Shown in pieces: positions 8,351-17,116 of a stretch of 64,000 bases of DNA. The notes under the pieces are model-generated. The model did not search any database, had not been told where the DNA came from, and worked only from the letters and a program-made list of their open reading frames with translations. Position 1 is the stretch's first letter. Each line of letters starts with the position of its first letter. The DNA lies in the NCBI GenBank assembly GCA_963674975.1, contig OY771913.1, positions 1,178,001 through 1,242,000 on the forward strand, in the 5' to 3' direction. This DNA comes from UBA4781 sp963674975 (GTDB lineage Bacteria; Chloroflexota; Anaerolineae; Anaerolineales; Anaerolineaceae). A program made the position numbers and the translations under genes.

Positions 8351-9272
8351 TGCAACTTATCTCCTTATCATTTTTTTCAATAAACTTTCTTACTTCCGCC
8401 GCAGAAGGCAGCCTTCTGCGTGCGCCAACCTCCTGGATCAGGATCGCCGATGCTGCGCTGGCAAAATTCAGGCAGTATTGAAGATCAGAGCCAGAAAGCA
8501 TTCCATAAAGGAAGGCGGCGTGGAAGCAATCACCTGCTCCGGTGGTATCTTTAATAGGAACTTTATAAGTCCTTGTGGAGCGGCTTTCGGTTGAAGTGAA
8601 AGCATCTGCTCCATCACCACCTTTTGTTAGAACGATCATTTCCGGTCCGAGTGATAAAACTTCCTTCACGCTTTCTTTTACATTACCATTTCCAGTCAAC
8701 TTTTGCAGGGCATCTTCATCCGAAAAGACAATATCTGCCACTTTTAACATGCTTTTTGCCGCCGTTATATCCTGTAAAGTGTTTTTTTCAAGATCAACAG
8801 CGCTCTTCCCCCCGCCAGCATGCAGTAGCTTTGCCACTTCCATATACCAATCATACTCATAAAGAGCGGTATAACCAATGCGTGTATTACGCAGAGAACT
8901 GCGCATACCCTCATTCAAAGGTGGCGGAGTCGGCAAGATCGTAACAACCAGGATCGTTCTTTCTCCACCCGGTTGAACGAGAACTACGGTGAAATTTGAA
9001 GAAGAATCTTTATGAGGTTTTACATCCTCAATACTGACTCCGAACTCCTGAAAACTCTCGATGATCCTTTGCCCAAATGCGTCATCTCCCACCTGCCCTC
9101 CCCAGGCGGCTTTCAATCCCAACCGGGCAGCCGCGCAGGCAGTGTTTGCGATAAAACCGCCCGGCAGCTGTCCATAATACTGCGCGAGTAGTTTTTCACC
9201 TTCTTGAGGATGACGGGGAACATCCAGAACAATATCAACAGACGCACCGCCCAGACAGTATAGATCGATCAT
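8334..9272 (-). CDS. PfkB-family carbohydrate kinase
   Basis: 312 residues starting at MIDLYCLGG; the frame is open further upstream, but there it overlaps the preceding gene. Ribokinase signatures are intact: CLGGASVDIVLDV, the glycine motif QLPGGFIANTACAAARLG near residue 50, and the nucleotide/catalytic motif DTTGAGDCFHAAF near residue 250. Phosphorylates a sugar or nucleoside with ATP in the cytoplasm. Its stop overlaps the SIS gene start and its ATG begins 4 nt after the stop of the nucleoside hydrolase, so translation is coupled. A likely role is phosphorylation of the ribose released by the hydrolases. Confidence 0.85.
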   Translation of the reverse strand: MIDLYCLGGASVDIVLDVPRHPQEGEKLLAQYYGQLPGGFIANTACAAARLGLKAAWGGQVGDDAFGQRIIESFQEFGVSIEDVKPHKDSSSNFTVVLVQPGGERTILVVTILPTPPPLNEGMRSSLRNTRIGYTALYEYDWYMEVAKLLHAGGGKSAVDLEKNTLQDITAAKSMLKVADIVFSDEDALQKLTGNGNVKESVKEVLSLGPEMIVLTKGGDGADAFTSTESRSTRTYKVPIKDTTGAGDCFHAAFLYGMLSGSDLQYCLNFASAASAILIQEVGARRRLPSAAEVRKFIEKNDKEISCNELHG

Positions 9273-9276
9273 AAAC

Positions 9277-10203
9277 TCATTTGATTCTTTCGTATAACAA
9301 ATTCTTCCAAGCCTGGATATCGATCTTCCAGCAAACCTCAATATTCGCCGGTTTATTGGTCACCCCCAGCTTGTCGACCACAGTCATTCCGTGCGTTGCT
9401 TCACCGATCGTTTCCACATCCACGTAATAGGAGCCTCGTTCTGTGCAGATGCTGGGATCCAGAGCGACTGCCATGGTAACCGGGTCAGGCAGTGCCAACC
9501 CCGGTTCGCTCAACCAGTTTTGATTGGTTGAAATAGCAGTTGCGTTGCAATCCAGCGTAAAGTCGGCATACTTTGTATTGAAAGAACGCATCACTTTCAT
9601 TTCATCCGCAGAGAAGTTCGCCTCTCCCATGCAGTGTTCCCAGCCAACCATCAACAATGGAATACCTGAATGGAAAACGATCTTCGCTGCTTCGGGATCT
9701 ATGTAAATATTGTATTCCGCTGCCGGAGTGACATTCCCGAGTGTAATTGCAGCACCACCCATTGTGTAGCACATGGATATCTTTTTCGCGATATCAGGAG
9801 CAAGGCGCAGTGCCAGCGCAATGTTTGTCAAAGGTCCCAATGTAACCAGTGTGATCTCACCAGGGTTCGCTCGGACGGCTTCTATGAACGCGAACACCCC
9901 ATTTTCTTTCTGCAGAGGCAGAGACGCTTCAGGATAATTCATATTTCCCATTCCATCATTTCCATGGAAGAAATATGCCCATTCCGGCTCTCGCATAAGC
10001 GGATGAGTTGCTCCCATATATACCGGAGTCTTTTTCCCGCAAAGCTCCGCTGTATAACGAGCGTTTTTCGATCCCTGTTCTGCAGGAACATTACCGGCAA
10101 CGACCGAGATACCCAATACATCCACATCATCTGTTCGCAAAGCCATCAGAATCGCAACCGCGTCATCTGATGCTGTATCTGTATCGATCCAAAACTTTCT
10201 CAT
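9277..10203 (-). CDS. Nucleoside hydrolase (IunH family), divergent copy
   Basis: 308 residues. The calcium-binding N-terminal motif is DTDTASDDAVA (7-17) rather than the usual DTDPGxDDA; the Asp residues are retained. EITLVTLGPLTNIALAL and MGGAAITLGNVTPAAEYNIYIDPEAA are typical of inosine-uridine preferring hydrolases. The C-terminal site reads LPDPVTMAVAL, so the His that usually precedes DP (as in HDP) is Pro. This points to a different base or ribosyl specificity from the neighbouring copy. Preceded by AAAGGAG. Cleaves nucleosides, or related N-ribosides, to ribose and base after ABC import. Confidence 0.85.
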   Translation of the reverse strand: MRKFWIDTDTASDDAVAILMALRTDDVDVLGISVVAGNVPAEQGSKNARYTAELCGKKTPVYMGATHPLMREPEWAYFFHGNDGMGNMNYPEASLPLQKENGVFAFIEAVRANPGEITLVTLGPLTNIALALRLAPDIAKKISMCYTMGGAAITLGNVTPAAEYNIYIDPEAAKIVFHSGIPLLMVGWEHCMGEANFSADEMKVMRSFNTKYADFTLDCNATAISTNQNWLSEPGLALPDPVTMAVALDPSICTERGSYYVDVETIGEATHGMTVVDKLGVTNKPANIEVCWKIDIQAWKNLLYERIK

Positions 10204-10222
10204 TTTCTTCTCCTTTGTAGAA

Positions 10223-11155
10223 TTATTTTGTTAGACGTTCTTTGATCAGATCAAGCACACCGCTTGAATTTACTTCCATACAAACTTCTGTATCGACCCG
10301 GCTTTCCCACTGCTTATGCCAATCTGCAGTTGTCTTTCCTTTGCAGTGCCCCTGGGTCTCCACAAAAACTGGAACACTTTTGGTCTTGAACAAGTCCGGG
10401 TCTATCAGATATGCAATAGCAGAAGGATCATGGGTATGAGTGCTGCCCCCCATTCCACGAAAACGATCATGATATTCCTGATACACGGGCAAAATACGCT
10501 TGATCAGATTCGTGGCAGGGTTTTCAGCCTTGAACAATTCCTCGAAGTACTGAGGAGTCATGATAACCTGCTCTGTCACATCCAATCCGACCATCACCAC
10601 CGGGCAGCTTGCCTGCATCACGATATCCGCCGCATGGGCGTCATGGTAGATGTTGGCTTCGGCAACCGGAGAAATATTCCCCGTGACGGAGACTGTTCCA
10701 CCCATCAGTACGATCTTCTTGATCAGGCTGGCAATGCCGGGATCTATTTCAAGGGCAAGCGCAATATTCGTCAGCGGTCCAACCGGAGCGAGGATGACCT
10801 CACCGGGGTAGGCACGCACGGTATCGATAATAAATTCCGCTGCAGATTTCTCGATCGGTTTTCCCTTTGGCGCCGGGAGATTGGTATTCCCCATCCCATC
10901 ACGACCGTGAACATCAGAAGCGATGCCTTCCAGTTCCATTAATAGTGGAACTTCGCTTCCGCGGGCTACCGGGATTGAATCATGTCCTTCCAATTCAACC
11001 AACCGCAGAGCATTTTGTGTAGTGGTCTCGGTAACTGCGTTCCCGAAAATGCTGGTCAAACCCAACACTTCCAGTTCCGGTGAACGCAGTGCGGTGGTTA
11101 TCGCAATGGTATCGTCAACACCCGGGTCAGTATCTATAATAATTTTCTGTGGCAT
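10223..11155 (-). CDS. Nucleoside hydrolase (IunH family), canonical copy
   Basis: 310 residues with canonical IIIDTDPGVDDTIAI (calcium and ribose binding), EVILAPVGPLTNIALALEIDP, IVLMGGTVSVTGNISPVAEANIYHDAHAA and the C-terminal catalytic HDPSAIAYLIDPD. Hydrolyses the N-glycosidic bond of purine or pyrimidine nucleosides. The two tandem hydrolases (20 nt apart) with different active-site details imply that more than one nucleoside or N-riboside is degraded. Preceded by AAAAGGG; 19 nt downstream of the YjbQ gene. Confidence 0.9.
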   Translation of the reverse strand: MPQKIIIDTDPGVDDTIAITTALRSPELEVLGLTSIFGNAVTETTTQNALRLVELEGHDSIPVARGSEVPLLMELEGIASDVHGRDGMGNTNLPAPKGKPIEKSAAEFIIDTVRAYPGEVILAPVGPLTNIALALEIDPGIASLIKKIVLMGGTVSVTGNISPVAEANIYHDAHAADIVMQASCPVVMVGLDVTEQVIMTPQYFEELFKAENPATNLIKRILPVYQEYHDRFRGMGGSTHTHDPSAIAYLIDPDLFKTKSVPVFVETQGHCKGKTTADWHKQWESRVDTEVCMEVNSSGVLDLIKERLTK

Positions 11156-11173
11156 GATTACCCTTTTCTTTAT

Positions 11174-11581
11174 TTAATCTTTCATAATGCGCAGCTGCAC
11201 AACACGCTTGCGGGGACCATCAAACTCAAAGAACATAATGCTCTGCGAACCTCCAAGCACTAATTTTCCATCTTTTATTATCAAAGATAGACTGGTCCCA
11301 ATAAGTACTGATTTAATATGTCCGGCTGCATCTGCTGGAGTATCATAAATATGCTTGAAATCAACACGGGTTGGTACCAGGCGATGCACTTCATCGACAA
11401 TATCCAGCGGGGTCATACTATCCATACATGAATTGATAGTGATCCCGGCAGTAGTATGCGGTACAAAGATCACACAAATTCCTTCTTTTACCCCACTCTC
11501 TGCAGCTGCCTGCCGTACTTCTTCCGTAATATCTACAAGGCACTCACTTTTTTCTGTATTAACTTTTATTTCTTTGAACAT
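11174..11581 (-). CDS. YjbQ/UPF0047 family protein
   Basis: 135 residues beginning MFKEIKVNTEK; GAGGTG stands 4 nt before this ATG, so I reject the longer upstream frame to 11638. Family hallmarks: CVIFVPHTTAGITINSCMD (His and Thr of the trimeric active site), RVDFKHIYDTPADAAGHIKSVLIG and GSQSIMFFEFDGPRKR. E. coli YjbQ has weak thiamine-phosphate-synthase-like activity and the true role is unsettled. Its place between a PfkB kinase and nucleoside hydrolases suggests handling of a phosphorylated heterocycle or sugar. Confidence 0.85.
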   Translation of the reverse strand: MFKEIKVNTEKSECLVDITEEVRQAAAESGVKEGICVIFVPHTTAGITINSCMDSMTPLDIVDEVHRLVPTRVDFKHIYDTPADAAGHIKSVLIGTSLSLIIKDGKLVLGGSQSIMFFEFDGPRKRVVQLRIMKD

Positions 11582-11667
11582 TTTCACCTCGTTATGTTTC
11601 GTAATACTGTAAATCATTTTCCTGAGAATTTCTTTCATCAGGATTAGATCCCTGAATAAATTAAAAA

Positions 11668-12669
11668 TCAGGAGGTGCTTTTCAAAACCGTCAACACCTC
11701 CTCAATTGCTTTCTGCTCCATTGAATTGCATCTGCTCTTCTCGGATTCCAGGAAATCTATCACTGCGGGTTTTCGAGGAAGCGAAGAGCCTGCTCCATAA
11801 ACGGTAGCAGCCAGCGCTCCCAATGCACTGGCGAGAATGGTGGATGCCTGAAGGCTGAGCTTCTTTATCCAGCAATACAATAATCCTGCAGTGAATGAAT
11901 CCCCCGCACCGGTTGTATCCACCACATTGATGGAAAAAGAAGGAAACGTATACTTTTCTTCAGGGCTGTAAACAATGCACCCTCTCTCACCCATTTTCAC
12001 TGCGATAATTTGCATTCCCATTGAGATCATTTCTTCTGCGGCAGCATCCAGAGATTTCCCTTTAAAAAGTACAGATATCTCCTGTTTTCCAGTAATGCAA
12101 ATTGTCAGTTCAGATAAAAGCCGATGCATTTCATCCGGATCTCGAACCACCGGATCAAGACCCGTATCCAGGCTGACCGGAATATTATTTTTCTTTGCCA
12201 GCTTGACCGCTGACCAAACACTCTCTTTTTGCGGCGATTCTAAAAGCGCGTAACCAGACATGTGCAGCAGACCTGCATTTTGGAAAGTGCTATCCTGAAT
12301 ATCTTCAGGAGAAAGCCGTGTGTTGGCTCCCCTGTAAGAGAACATGGTCCGCTCGCCATCAGGAGTAACTATAATGAATGTAAGCCCTGAAGCATAATCT
12401 GATTTCGTAAAAATGCTTTCCATGCCAATATTCGTTTTGGCAAGGTCCTGCCTGATCTTATCCGCCCAAACATCTTCTCCAACACAACCCAGTAAAGCCG
12501 TTTTCTGCGAGAGATTATCCAAAACGAAAGCGGTATTTACTACCGCTCCGCCTATTGCTACACTCATCTGGGAAGCCAATCCATCTCTTCCCGGAACCGG
12601 AAATTCCGATACCGGTAAAACAGTATCGATGTTGATATCCCCCATCAGAAGTATTTCGCCATCCGTCAT
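11668..12669 (-). CDS. PfkB-family (ribokinase-like) sugar kinase
   Basis: 333 residues. Complete ribokinase pattern: ILLMGDINIDTVLPV, AIGGAVVNTAFVLDNL (sugar-binding glycines), VVDTTGAGDSFTAGLLY (anion hole and catalytic Asp). A C-terminal extension, rich in Ser and Lys, follows GAGSSLPRKP. Of the three PfkB proteins in the operon this is the most canonical. Its ATG overlaps the stop of the TrpF-like gene by 4 bp. Probable substrate: ribose or an N-ribosylated compound; fructokinase or nucleoside kinase activity cannot be excluded. Confidence 0.85.
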   Translation of the reverse strand: MTDGEILLMGDINIDTVLPVSEFPVPGRDGLASQMSVAIGGAVVNTAFVLDNLSQKTALLGCVGEDVWADKIRQDLAKTNIGMESIFTKSDYASGLTFIIVTPDGERTMFSYRGANTRLSPEDIQDSTFQNAGLLHMSGYALLESPQKESVWSAVKLAKKNNIPVSLDTGLDPVVRDPDEMHRLLSELTICITGKQEISVLFKGKSLDAAAEEMISMGMQIIAVKMGERGCIVYSPEEKYTFPSFSINVVDTTGAGDSFTAGLLYCWIKKLSLQASTILASALGALAATVYGAGSSLPRKPAVIDFLESEKSRCNSMEQKAIEEVLTVLKSTS

Positions 12670-13343
12670 GCTTGTGTTTCTCCTGATCGGATCGCTTTCA
12701 CAAAATTAGCGATCAGGTTGATGTCTTTAACCGTATTGCTGCCAGAAACATTGGTTGAGGTATTGCTATCTACACCCCAGGGATGGACTTTTTCGATCGC
12801 GGATCGAACATTCTCGGGAGTTAATCCTCCCGCCAGGATCACTGGAATTTTCACTGATTGAACAATGCGCAAGCTTACGTTCCAATCGTGGGTGAACCCT
12901 GTGGCGCCCACACCAGGGAATCCGGTCCTTTTCGTATCCAGTAGCAGCAGATCGCTGAATTCAGCATACTGCTGAGCAACAGCAACGCTTTTTTCATCTT
13001 CAACAGGGATGGCTTTCATGAGGCGTACGCTTTTATCCAACCGCCTGCGCAGTTCACGCATCGTATCCATATTTACCAGATCGAGATCTGATGAAACATG
13101 CACGATATGCGGTCTTACCTTATCGACCATTTTCAGTATTTCATCAACTTCGGTAGCCATGGTTAGGGCTACCGAAGTTGTTCTTTCTGGAAGTGAAGCT
13201 ACAATTTCATGCGCCTCTTCAAAACTCAATTCAGCCGGTACTTCACCATATTCTCCTGCAACAAATCCAATATGGTCCACGCCCAATTGGGCTGCTTTAA
13301 GCGCAGTTTTTACATCAGTAAAAGCATAAACTTGAATGATCAT
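12666..13343 (-). CDS. TrpF-family (beta/alpha)8 protein lacking the catalytic Cys
   Basis: 225 residues of the phosphoribosylanthranilate isomerase family. The phosphate-binding C-terminal half is clear: ILAGGLTPENVRSAI and WGVDSNTSTNVSGSNTVKD. The Asp equivalent to the general acid is kept in LLLDTKRTG. At the N-terminus, however, the KICGIT motif with its essential Cys is replaced by QVYAFTD. It is therefore unlikely to be a tryptophan enzyme, and no trp genes are nearby. An aldose-ketose (Amadori) rearrangement of another phosphoribosylamine is a plausible activity. The start is ATG 13343 or GTG 13349. Confidence 0.75.
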   Translation of the reverse strand: MIIQVYAFTDVKTALKAAQLGVDHIGFVAGEYGEVPAELSFEEAHEIVASLPERTTSVALTMATEVDEILKMVDKVRPHIVHVSSDLDLVNMDTMRELRRRLDKSVRLMKAIPVEDEKSVAVAQQYAEFSDLLLLDTKRTGFPGVGATGFTHDWNVSLRIVQSVKIPVILAGGLTPENVRSAIEKVHPWGVDSNTSTNVSGSNTVKDINLIANFVKAIRSGETQA

Positions 13344-13387
13344 CTTCACTTACCATTTCTATTTTTAAATCAATTTACAAAACTATT

Positions 13388-14362
13388 TTATTTTTCACCA
13401 TTGGTGATTCGAGTCATTTCACGTTCCTGGAAGCGCTTGGTTTGTTCGATGATCTTCGCGCGATTGCGAACACCATTCAAGACCAGCGCCAGGATGGTAA
13501 TTACATAAGGGATCATCTGCACCAATTGGGAAGGGATCTTCAACGTTCCCAGCTGGTTTGAAAGTGCGTCCGCAACACCAAAGACAATCGCAGCCACCAC
13601 CGTTCCCCACGGCTTTCTTCCACCAAGGTACACCGCGGCAAGAGCAATAAAGCCGCGCCCTGCCGTCATATCACGCTGGAAAGATGAAAGATATGCCATG
13701 GAAAGGTTCAACCCACCCAATGAGGCGAGGAAACCGCTTATCAGCAATGAAACAAATTTCACCCGACGGACATTAATACCTACCGATGTAGCTGCAACCG
13801 GTTCTTCTCCTACAGCTCGTAGATGTGCTCCAAATTTAGTATGGTAGAGCAGTCTTTCAACCAGGAAAGCGAGAATGAAAGCCAGGTAAACAAAAATGTT
13901 ATGCCCTGACAGCACCGTACCCAGGAAAGGTATATCTTCGATAAATGGAATATTGACCGTAGGTACCATGCCGCTCGCCAGGGTTGAAGTACTGCCTTTG
14001 TCTCCCGTGAGCATATACAGCAAGAAAATGGTGCCGCCGGAAGCAAGAATATTGAATGCAGTTCCAGCCAGGATGATATCGGTTCCCAGATACAGGTGGA
14101 AATAAGCCAGCAGCCCTGAGAATAGGACCCCGGATGCTATGCCTGCCAGAACTCCCAGCCAGATATTATGAGAAAATCCTGAGACGATCACACCGGTAAA
14201 AGCCGAAACCAGCATCGTTCCTTCCAGAGCAATATTGATGGATCCGGAAAGATCAGTGATCAAACCGCCCAAAGCCGGCAGGATCAACGCCGTGCTGATA
14301 CGGAGGACACTGGCAATGAATAAGGCGCTAAAGATGCCCTGTAAAACTAAATCAATCTTCAT
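13388..14362 (-). CDS. BMP-type ABC transporter permease 2
   Basis: 324-residue inner-membrane permease of the BPD_transp_2 family, about nine helices, with the EAA-like loop at VGEEPVAATSVGINVRRVKFVSLLISG. The ATG at 14362 has a perfect AGGAGG 6 nt upstream; the open frame upstream of it is rejected. It overlaps the first permease by 11 bp. Forms the heterodimeric channel of a nucleoside or sugar importer related to NupABC/YufNOPQ. A 38-nt gap separates it from the TrpF-like gene. Confidence 0.88.
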   Translation of the reverse strand: MKIDLVLQGIFSALFIASVLRISTALILPALGGLITDLSGSINIALEGTMLVSAFTGVIVSGFSHNIWLGVLAGIASGVLFSGLLAYFHLYLGTDIILAGTAFNILASGGTIFLLYMLTGDKGSTSTLASGMVPTVNIPFIEDIPFLGTVLSGHNIFVYLAFILAFLVERLLYHTKFGAHLRAVGEEPVAATSVGINVRRVKFVSLLISGFLASLGGLNLSMAYLSSFQRDMTAGRGFIALAAVYLGGRKPWGTVVAAIVFGVADALSNQLGTLKIPSQLVQMIPYVITILALVLNGVRNRAKIIEQTKRFQEREMTRITNGEK

Positions 14363-15503
14363 GAGAACCTCCTTTATGGAGAGATAATCCCTTCTTGGTC
14401 TTGGTTGATTTCTGCCCTTTTTGATCTTCCAGGCGTCTTTGGACCATCGGGAGAATGCTCTCTGCGGTAACAAACAGGATGATCAAAGCCTGGATGATAT
14501 AAATCATTTCTCTGGAAATATCCGTTGAGCGCTCCATGATATTGGCACCTGCACGCAGGTAGCCGTATGCCAGGGCTGTAAAGGGGACAATGATGGGATT
14601 GTTGCGAGCCAGAATTGCCACAATAATGCCTTCAAAAGCCATACTGGCGGAAATATTCGTAACAATATGATAGTTAATACCCATCGTCAGATGAGCACCT
14701 GCAAGCGCTCCATAGATACCGCTGACTGCGAATACGAGGATAATGGTCTTATTCGTATTAATACCGCCGTAGCGAGCAAATTTAGCATTGCTGCCGATCA
14801 TGCGAATTTGATAACCAAATGGAGTTCTAAAAATCAGATAGTATGCAATGATCACACCAATGATGGTGATATACAGCATAATAGAAATATTGGTCTGAGT
14901 GGCAAATTTGTCATGGATGCTGCTGAGAAATGGCACATTGGGAATGAAAGAGGGCAAAATTCCCTCCTCCGGGAAGAGTGCAGAAACATTGTAGCCGGCA
15001 TCGGCGGGTTTGATGAAATTTACCAGGAAATAATCATATAGCTTGATCGCGATGGTGTTCAGCATCAATGTGGACACGATCTCGTTCGCATTAAGATATG
15101 CCTTCAGGTAACCTGGAATCCAGCCCCAGATAAAACCCACTACCATAGCGCAGAGTAAAGCGAGAGGGATCCTCAAAATCGTGGGGAGCGGCACATAAAG
15201 AGCAATCACACCTGAGACCAGCGCACCTAGAACCAGCTGCCCCTGCGTACCCATACTGAATTGATTTGCTTTGAAAGCGATCGCTACCGATAAACCGACC
15301 AGGGTTAGCGTGATCGATTCTTCGATCCAGTCACCAAAGCGATTGAATTTGCTTAATGGGCCGCCCAGAAATGCTTTATAAGCAGCAACCGGATCTTCAG
15401 AAACAAACATTGTAATAATATAGCCGAGGAGAAGAGCACTTCCAATAGCCAAGACTATTCTCAGTCCTTCCCGGACAGCAGAATTAGAGAGTAGTTTTCT
15501 CAT
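14352..15503 (-). CDS. BMP-type ABC transporter permease 1
   Basis: 383 residues, about ten helices, BPD_transp_2 family, with the cytoplasmic coupling loop TPFGYQIRMIGSNAKFARYGGINTNKTI. The C-terminal tail is basic (QKGQKSTKTKKG). Overlaps the ATPase gene by 4 bp and permease 2 by 11 bp, so the importer subunits are translationally coupled. With the ATPase and lipoprotein it makes a complete nucleoside importer. Confidence 0.88.
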   Translation of the reverse strand: MRKLLSNSAVREGLRIVLAIGSALLLGYIITMFVSEDPVAAYKAFLGGPLSKFNRFGDWIEESITLTLVGLSVAIAFKANQFSMGTQGQLVLGALVSGVIALYVPLPTILRIPLALLCAMVVGFIWGWIPGYLKAYLNANEIVSTLMLNTIAIKLYDYFLVNFIKPADAGYNVSALFPEEGILPSFIPNVPFLSSIHDKFATQTNISIMLYITIIGVIIAYYLIFRTPFGYQIRMIGSNAKFARYGGINTNKTIILVFAVSGIYGALAGAHLTMGINYHIVTNISASMAFEGIIVAILARNNPIIVPFTALAYGYLRAGANIMERSTDISREMIYIIQALIILFVTAESILPMVQRRLEDQKGQKSTKTKKGLSLHKGGSHED

Positions 15504-17044
15504 AATAAGTTCTCCATTTCTTGCGCTGTTTGACGTTTGACTCCCAGCATATAAACCCCTAACTCCTTCTCTTCCAAATTAGAAGTATCAGGAAATACAC
15601 CGGTAATTTCTCCTTCAAACATAGTGATAATACGGTCAGAAAGACTCATTACTTCAGCAAGATCTGCGGAAACCAGCAAAACTGCTGTTCCTTCGGTGCG
15701 TTTCTTTACCAATTGATCTCGAATAAATTCGGTTGCTCCAACATCAATACCCCGGGTGGGTTGGGCAGCAACGAGAATCTGCGGATTTGAAGAAAATTCA
15801 CGCGCGACCACCACCTTCTGCATGTTCCCTCCCGAGAGAGAGGAAACCGGCAGCTTCCCGTTGGGGGTCAGAATATCGAACTTCTTGATCAGTTCATCTC
15901 CATTTTTTTCGATTGCTTCTTGATCCAGCAGCATTCCATGACGAATAGGTGGTTTAAAATAACGATCGACAATCAAATTATCATCGATGGATTCTGACAG
16001 TGCCAGGCCATTTGTCAACCTATCTTCCGGAATGTGCGCAACACCAGCCATACGGACTTCTTGTGGAGATTTCCCGGTAACTACTTTCTCATCTACTGAA
16101 GCGCTACCGGAAGCAGGAACTCGTAAGCCGGTAAGTACCTCGACCAATTCAGTTTGTCCATTGCCCTCAACACCTGCAATTCCTAAAATTTCGCCCTTGT
16201 AAAGATTAAATGAAACATCTCGCAGCATTGGACGTCCTGTATCAGAAATAAAAGAGAGGTTTTCAACGGTCATAACTTTTTTCCCGCGTTTTACGGGGCT
16301 CTTTTTAATATCCAGAAACACTTCGCGCCCAACCATCATGCGTGCCAATCCCTCTTTGGTCGCATCGGAAGTATTCAATGTTCCCATTACCTTTCCATTA
16401 CGCATAACAGTTACACGATCAGATATCTCTTTAACCTCTCGTAATTTATGTGTAATGAAAATAATTGTCTTTCCCTTTTTTACCAAAACTCGGACTGCAT
16501 TAAATAGATCGTTTGTTTCCTGGGGAGTTAGGACTGCAGTAGGTTCATCAAGGATCAATATTTCTGCGCCTAAATAAAGAATTTTTAAAATTTCAATTCT
16601 CTGCCGCATTCCAACATTGATCGTTTCAGTAACTGCGGTTGGCTCAACAAATAATCCATATTTTTCAGATAATTCTTCAGTTGCCTTTACAGCCTGTTTC
16701 TTATCTAATCTAACACCTTTAGTGGGCTCATGTCCCAATACTATATTTTCTGCAACGGTGAAGGAAGGTATCTGCATAAAATTTTGGTGGACCATTCCTA
16801 CACCCGCTTTCATTGCATCCAGCGGATTTTTGAAAACCATCTTTTTGTCATTGATGAGGATTTCACCTGAAGTCGGCTTTTCTGAGCCATATAAAATCTT
16901 CATCAATGTGGTTTTCCCAGCTCCATTTTCTCCTACAATGGCATGAATTTCACCCTTCTCAACCTCAAAATTAACACCATTATTTGCAACAACCCCATTT
17001 GAATATACTTTTACAATATTACGCATTTCAACCAGTGGTGCCAT
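15500..17044 (-). CDS. BMP-type ABC transporter ATPase (two ABC domains)
   Basis: 514 residues with tandem nucleotide-binding domains. Domain 1 has the Walker A GENGAGKTT (38-46), MRQRIEIL as signature region and LILDEPTAVLTP (Walker B). Domain 2 has GVEGNGQTE (degenerate Walker A), SLSGGNMQKVVVAREFSSNPQILVAAQPTRGIDVG, where the Walker B Asp-Glu is replaced by AAQPTRG, as is normal in the second domain of RbsA/YufO-type ATPases. GGAGG is 4 nt from the ATG. Powers uptake of nucleosides or related ribosides together with the adjacent permeases and lipoprotein. Confidence 0.92.
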   Translation of the reverse strand: MAPLVEMRNIVKVYSNGVVANNGVNFEVEKGEIHAIVGENGAGKTTLMKILYGSEKPTSGEILINDKKMVFKNPLDAMKAGVGMVHQNFMQIPSFTVAENIVLGHEPTKGVRLDKKQAVKATEELSEKYGLFVEPTAVTETINVGMRQRIEILKILYLGAEILILDEPTAVLTPQETNDLFNAVRVLVKKGKTIIFITHKLREVKEISDRVTVMRNGKVMGTLNTSDATKEGLARMMVGREVFLDIKKSPVKRGKKVMTVENLSFISDTGRPMLRDVSFNLYKGEILGIAGVEGNGQTELVEVLTGLRVPASGSASVDEKVVTGKSPQEVRMAGVAHIPEDRLTNGLALSESIDDNLIVDRYFKPPIRHGMLLDQEAIEKNGDELIKKFDILTPNGKLPVSSLSGGNMQKVVVAREFSSNPQILVAAQPTRGIDVGATEFIRDQLVKKRTEGTAVLLVSADLAEVMSLSDRIITMFEGEITGVFPDTSNLEEKELGVYMLGVKRQTAQEMENLL

Positions 17045-17069
17045 TTTGCCTCCAGTTCTAGCATAGAGT

Positions 17070-17099
17070 GTAGACAGAGGTTATACAACCTCTGTCTAC
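17070..17099 (-). other. Intercistronic hairpin between binding protein and ATPase genes
   Basis: A perfect 13-bp stem with a 4-nt loop (17070-17082 / 17087-17099) in the 72-nt gap after the lipoprotein gene. There is no U-tract on the minus strand, so it is more likely to stabilise the 3' end of a processed lipoprotein mRNA than to terminate. That would yield more binding protein than membrane subunits. Confidence 0.7.
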
Positions 17100-17116
17100 T
17101 AGTATTATCGTTTTCT

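Noticed and set aside
11582..11638. Longer N-terminus for YjbQ
   Set aside because: A clear GAGGTG ribosome binding site precedes the internal ATG at 11581, and family members start there.
14363..14473. 37-residue extension of ABC permease 2
   Set aside because: It overlaps the upstream permease's basic tail; a perfect AGGAGG sits before the ATG at 14362.
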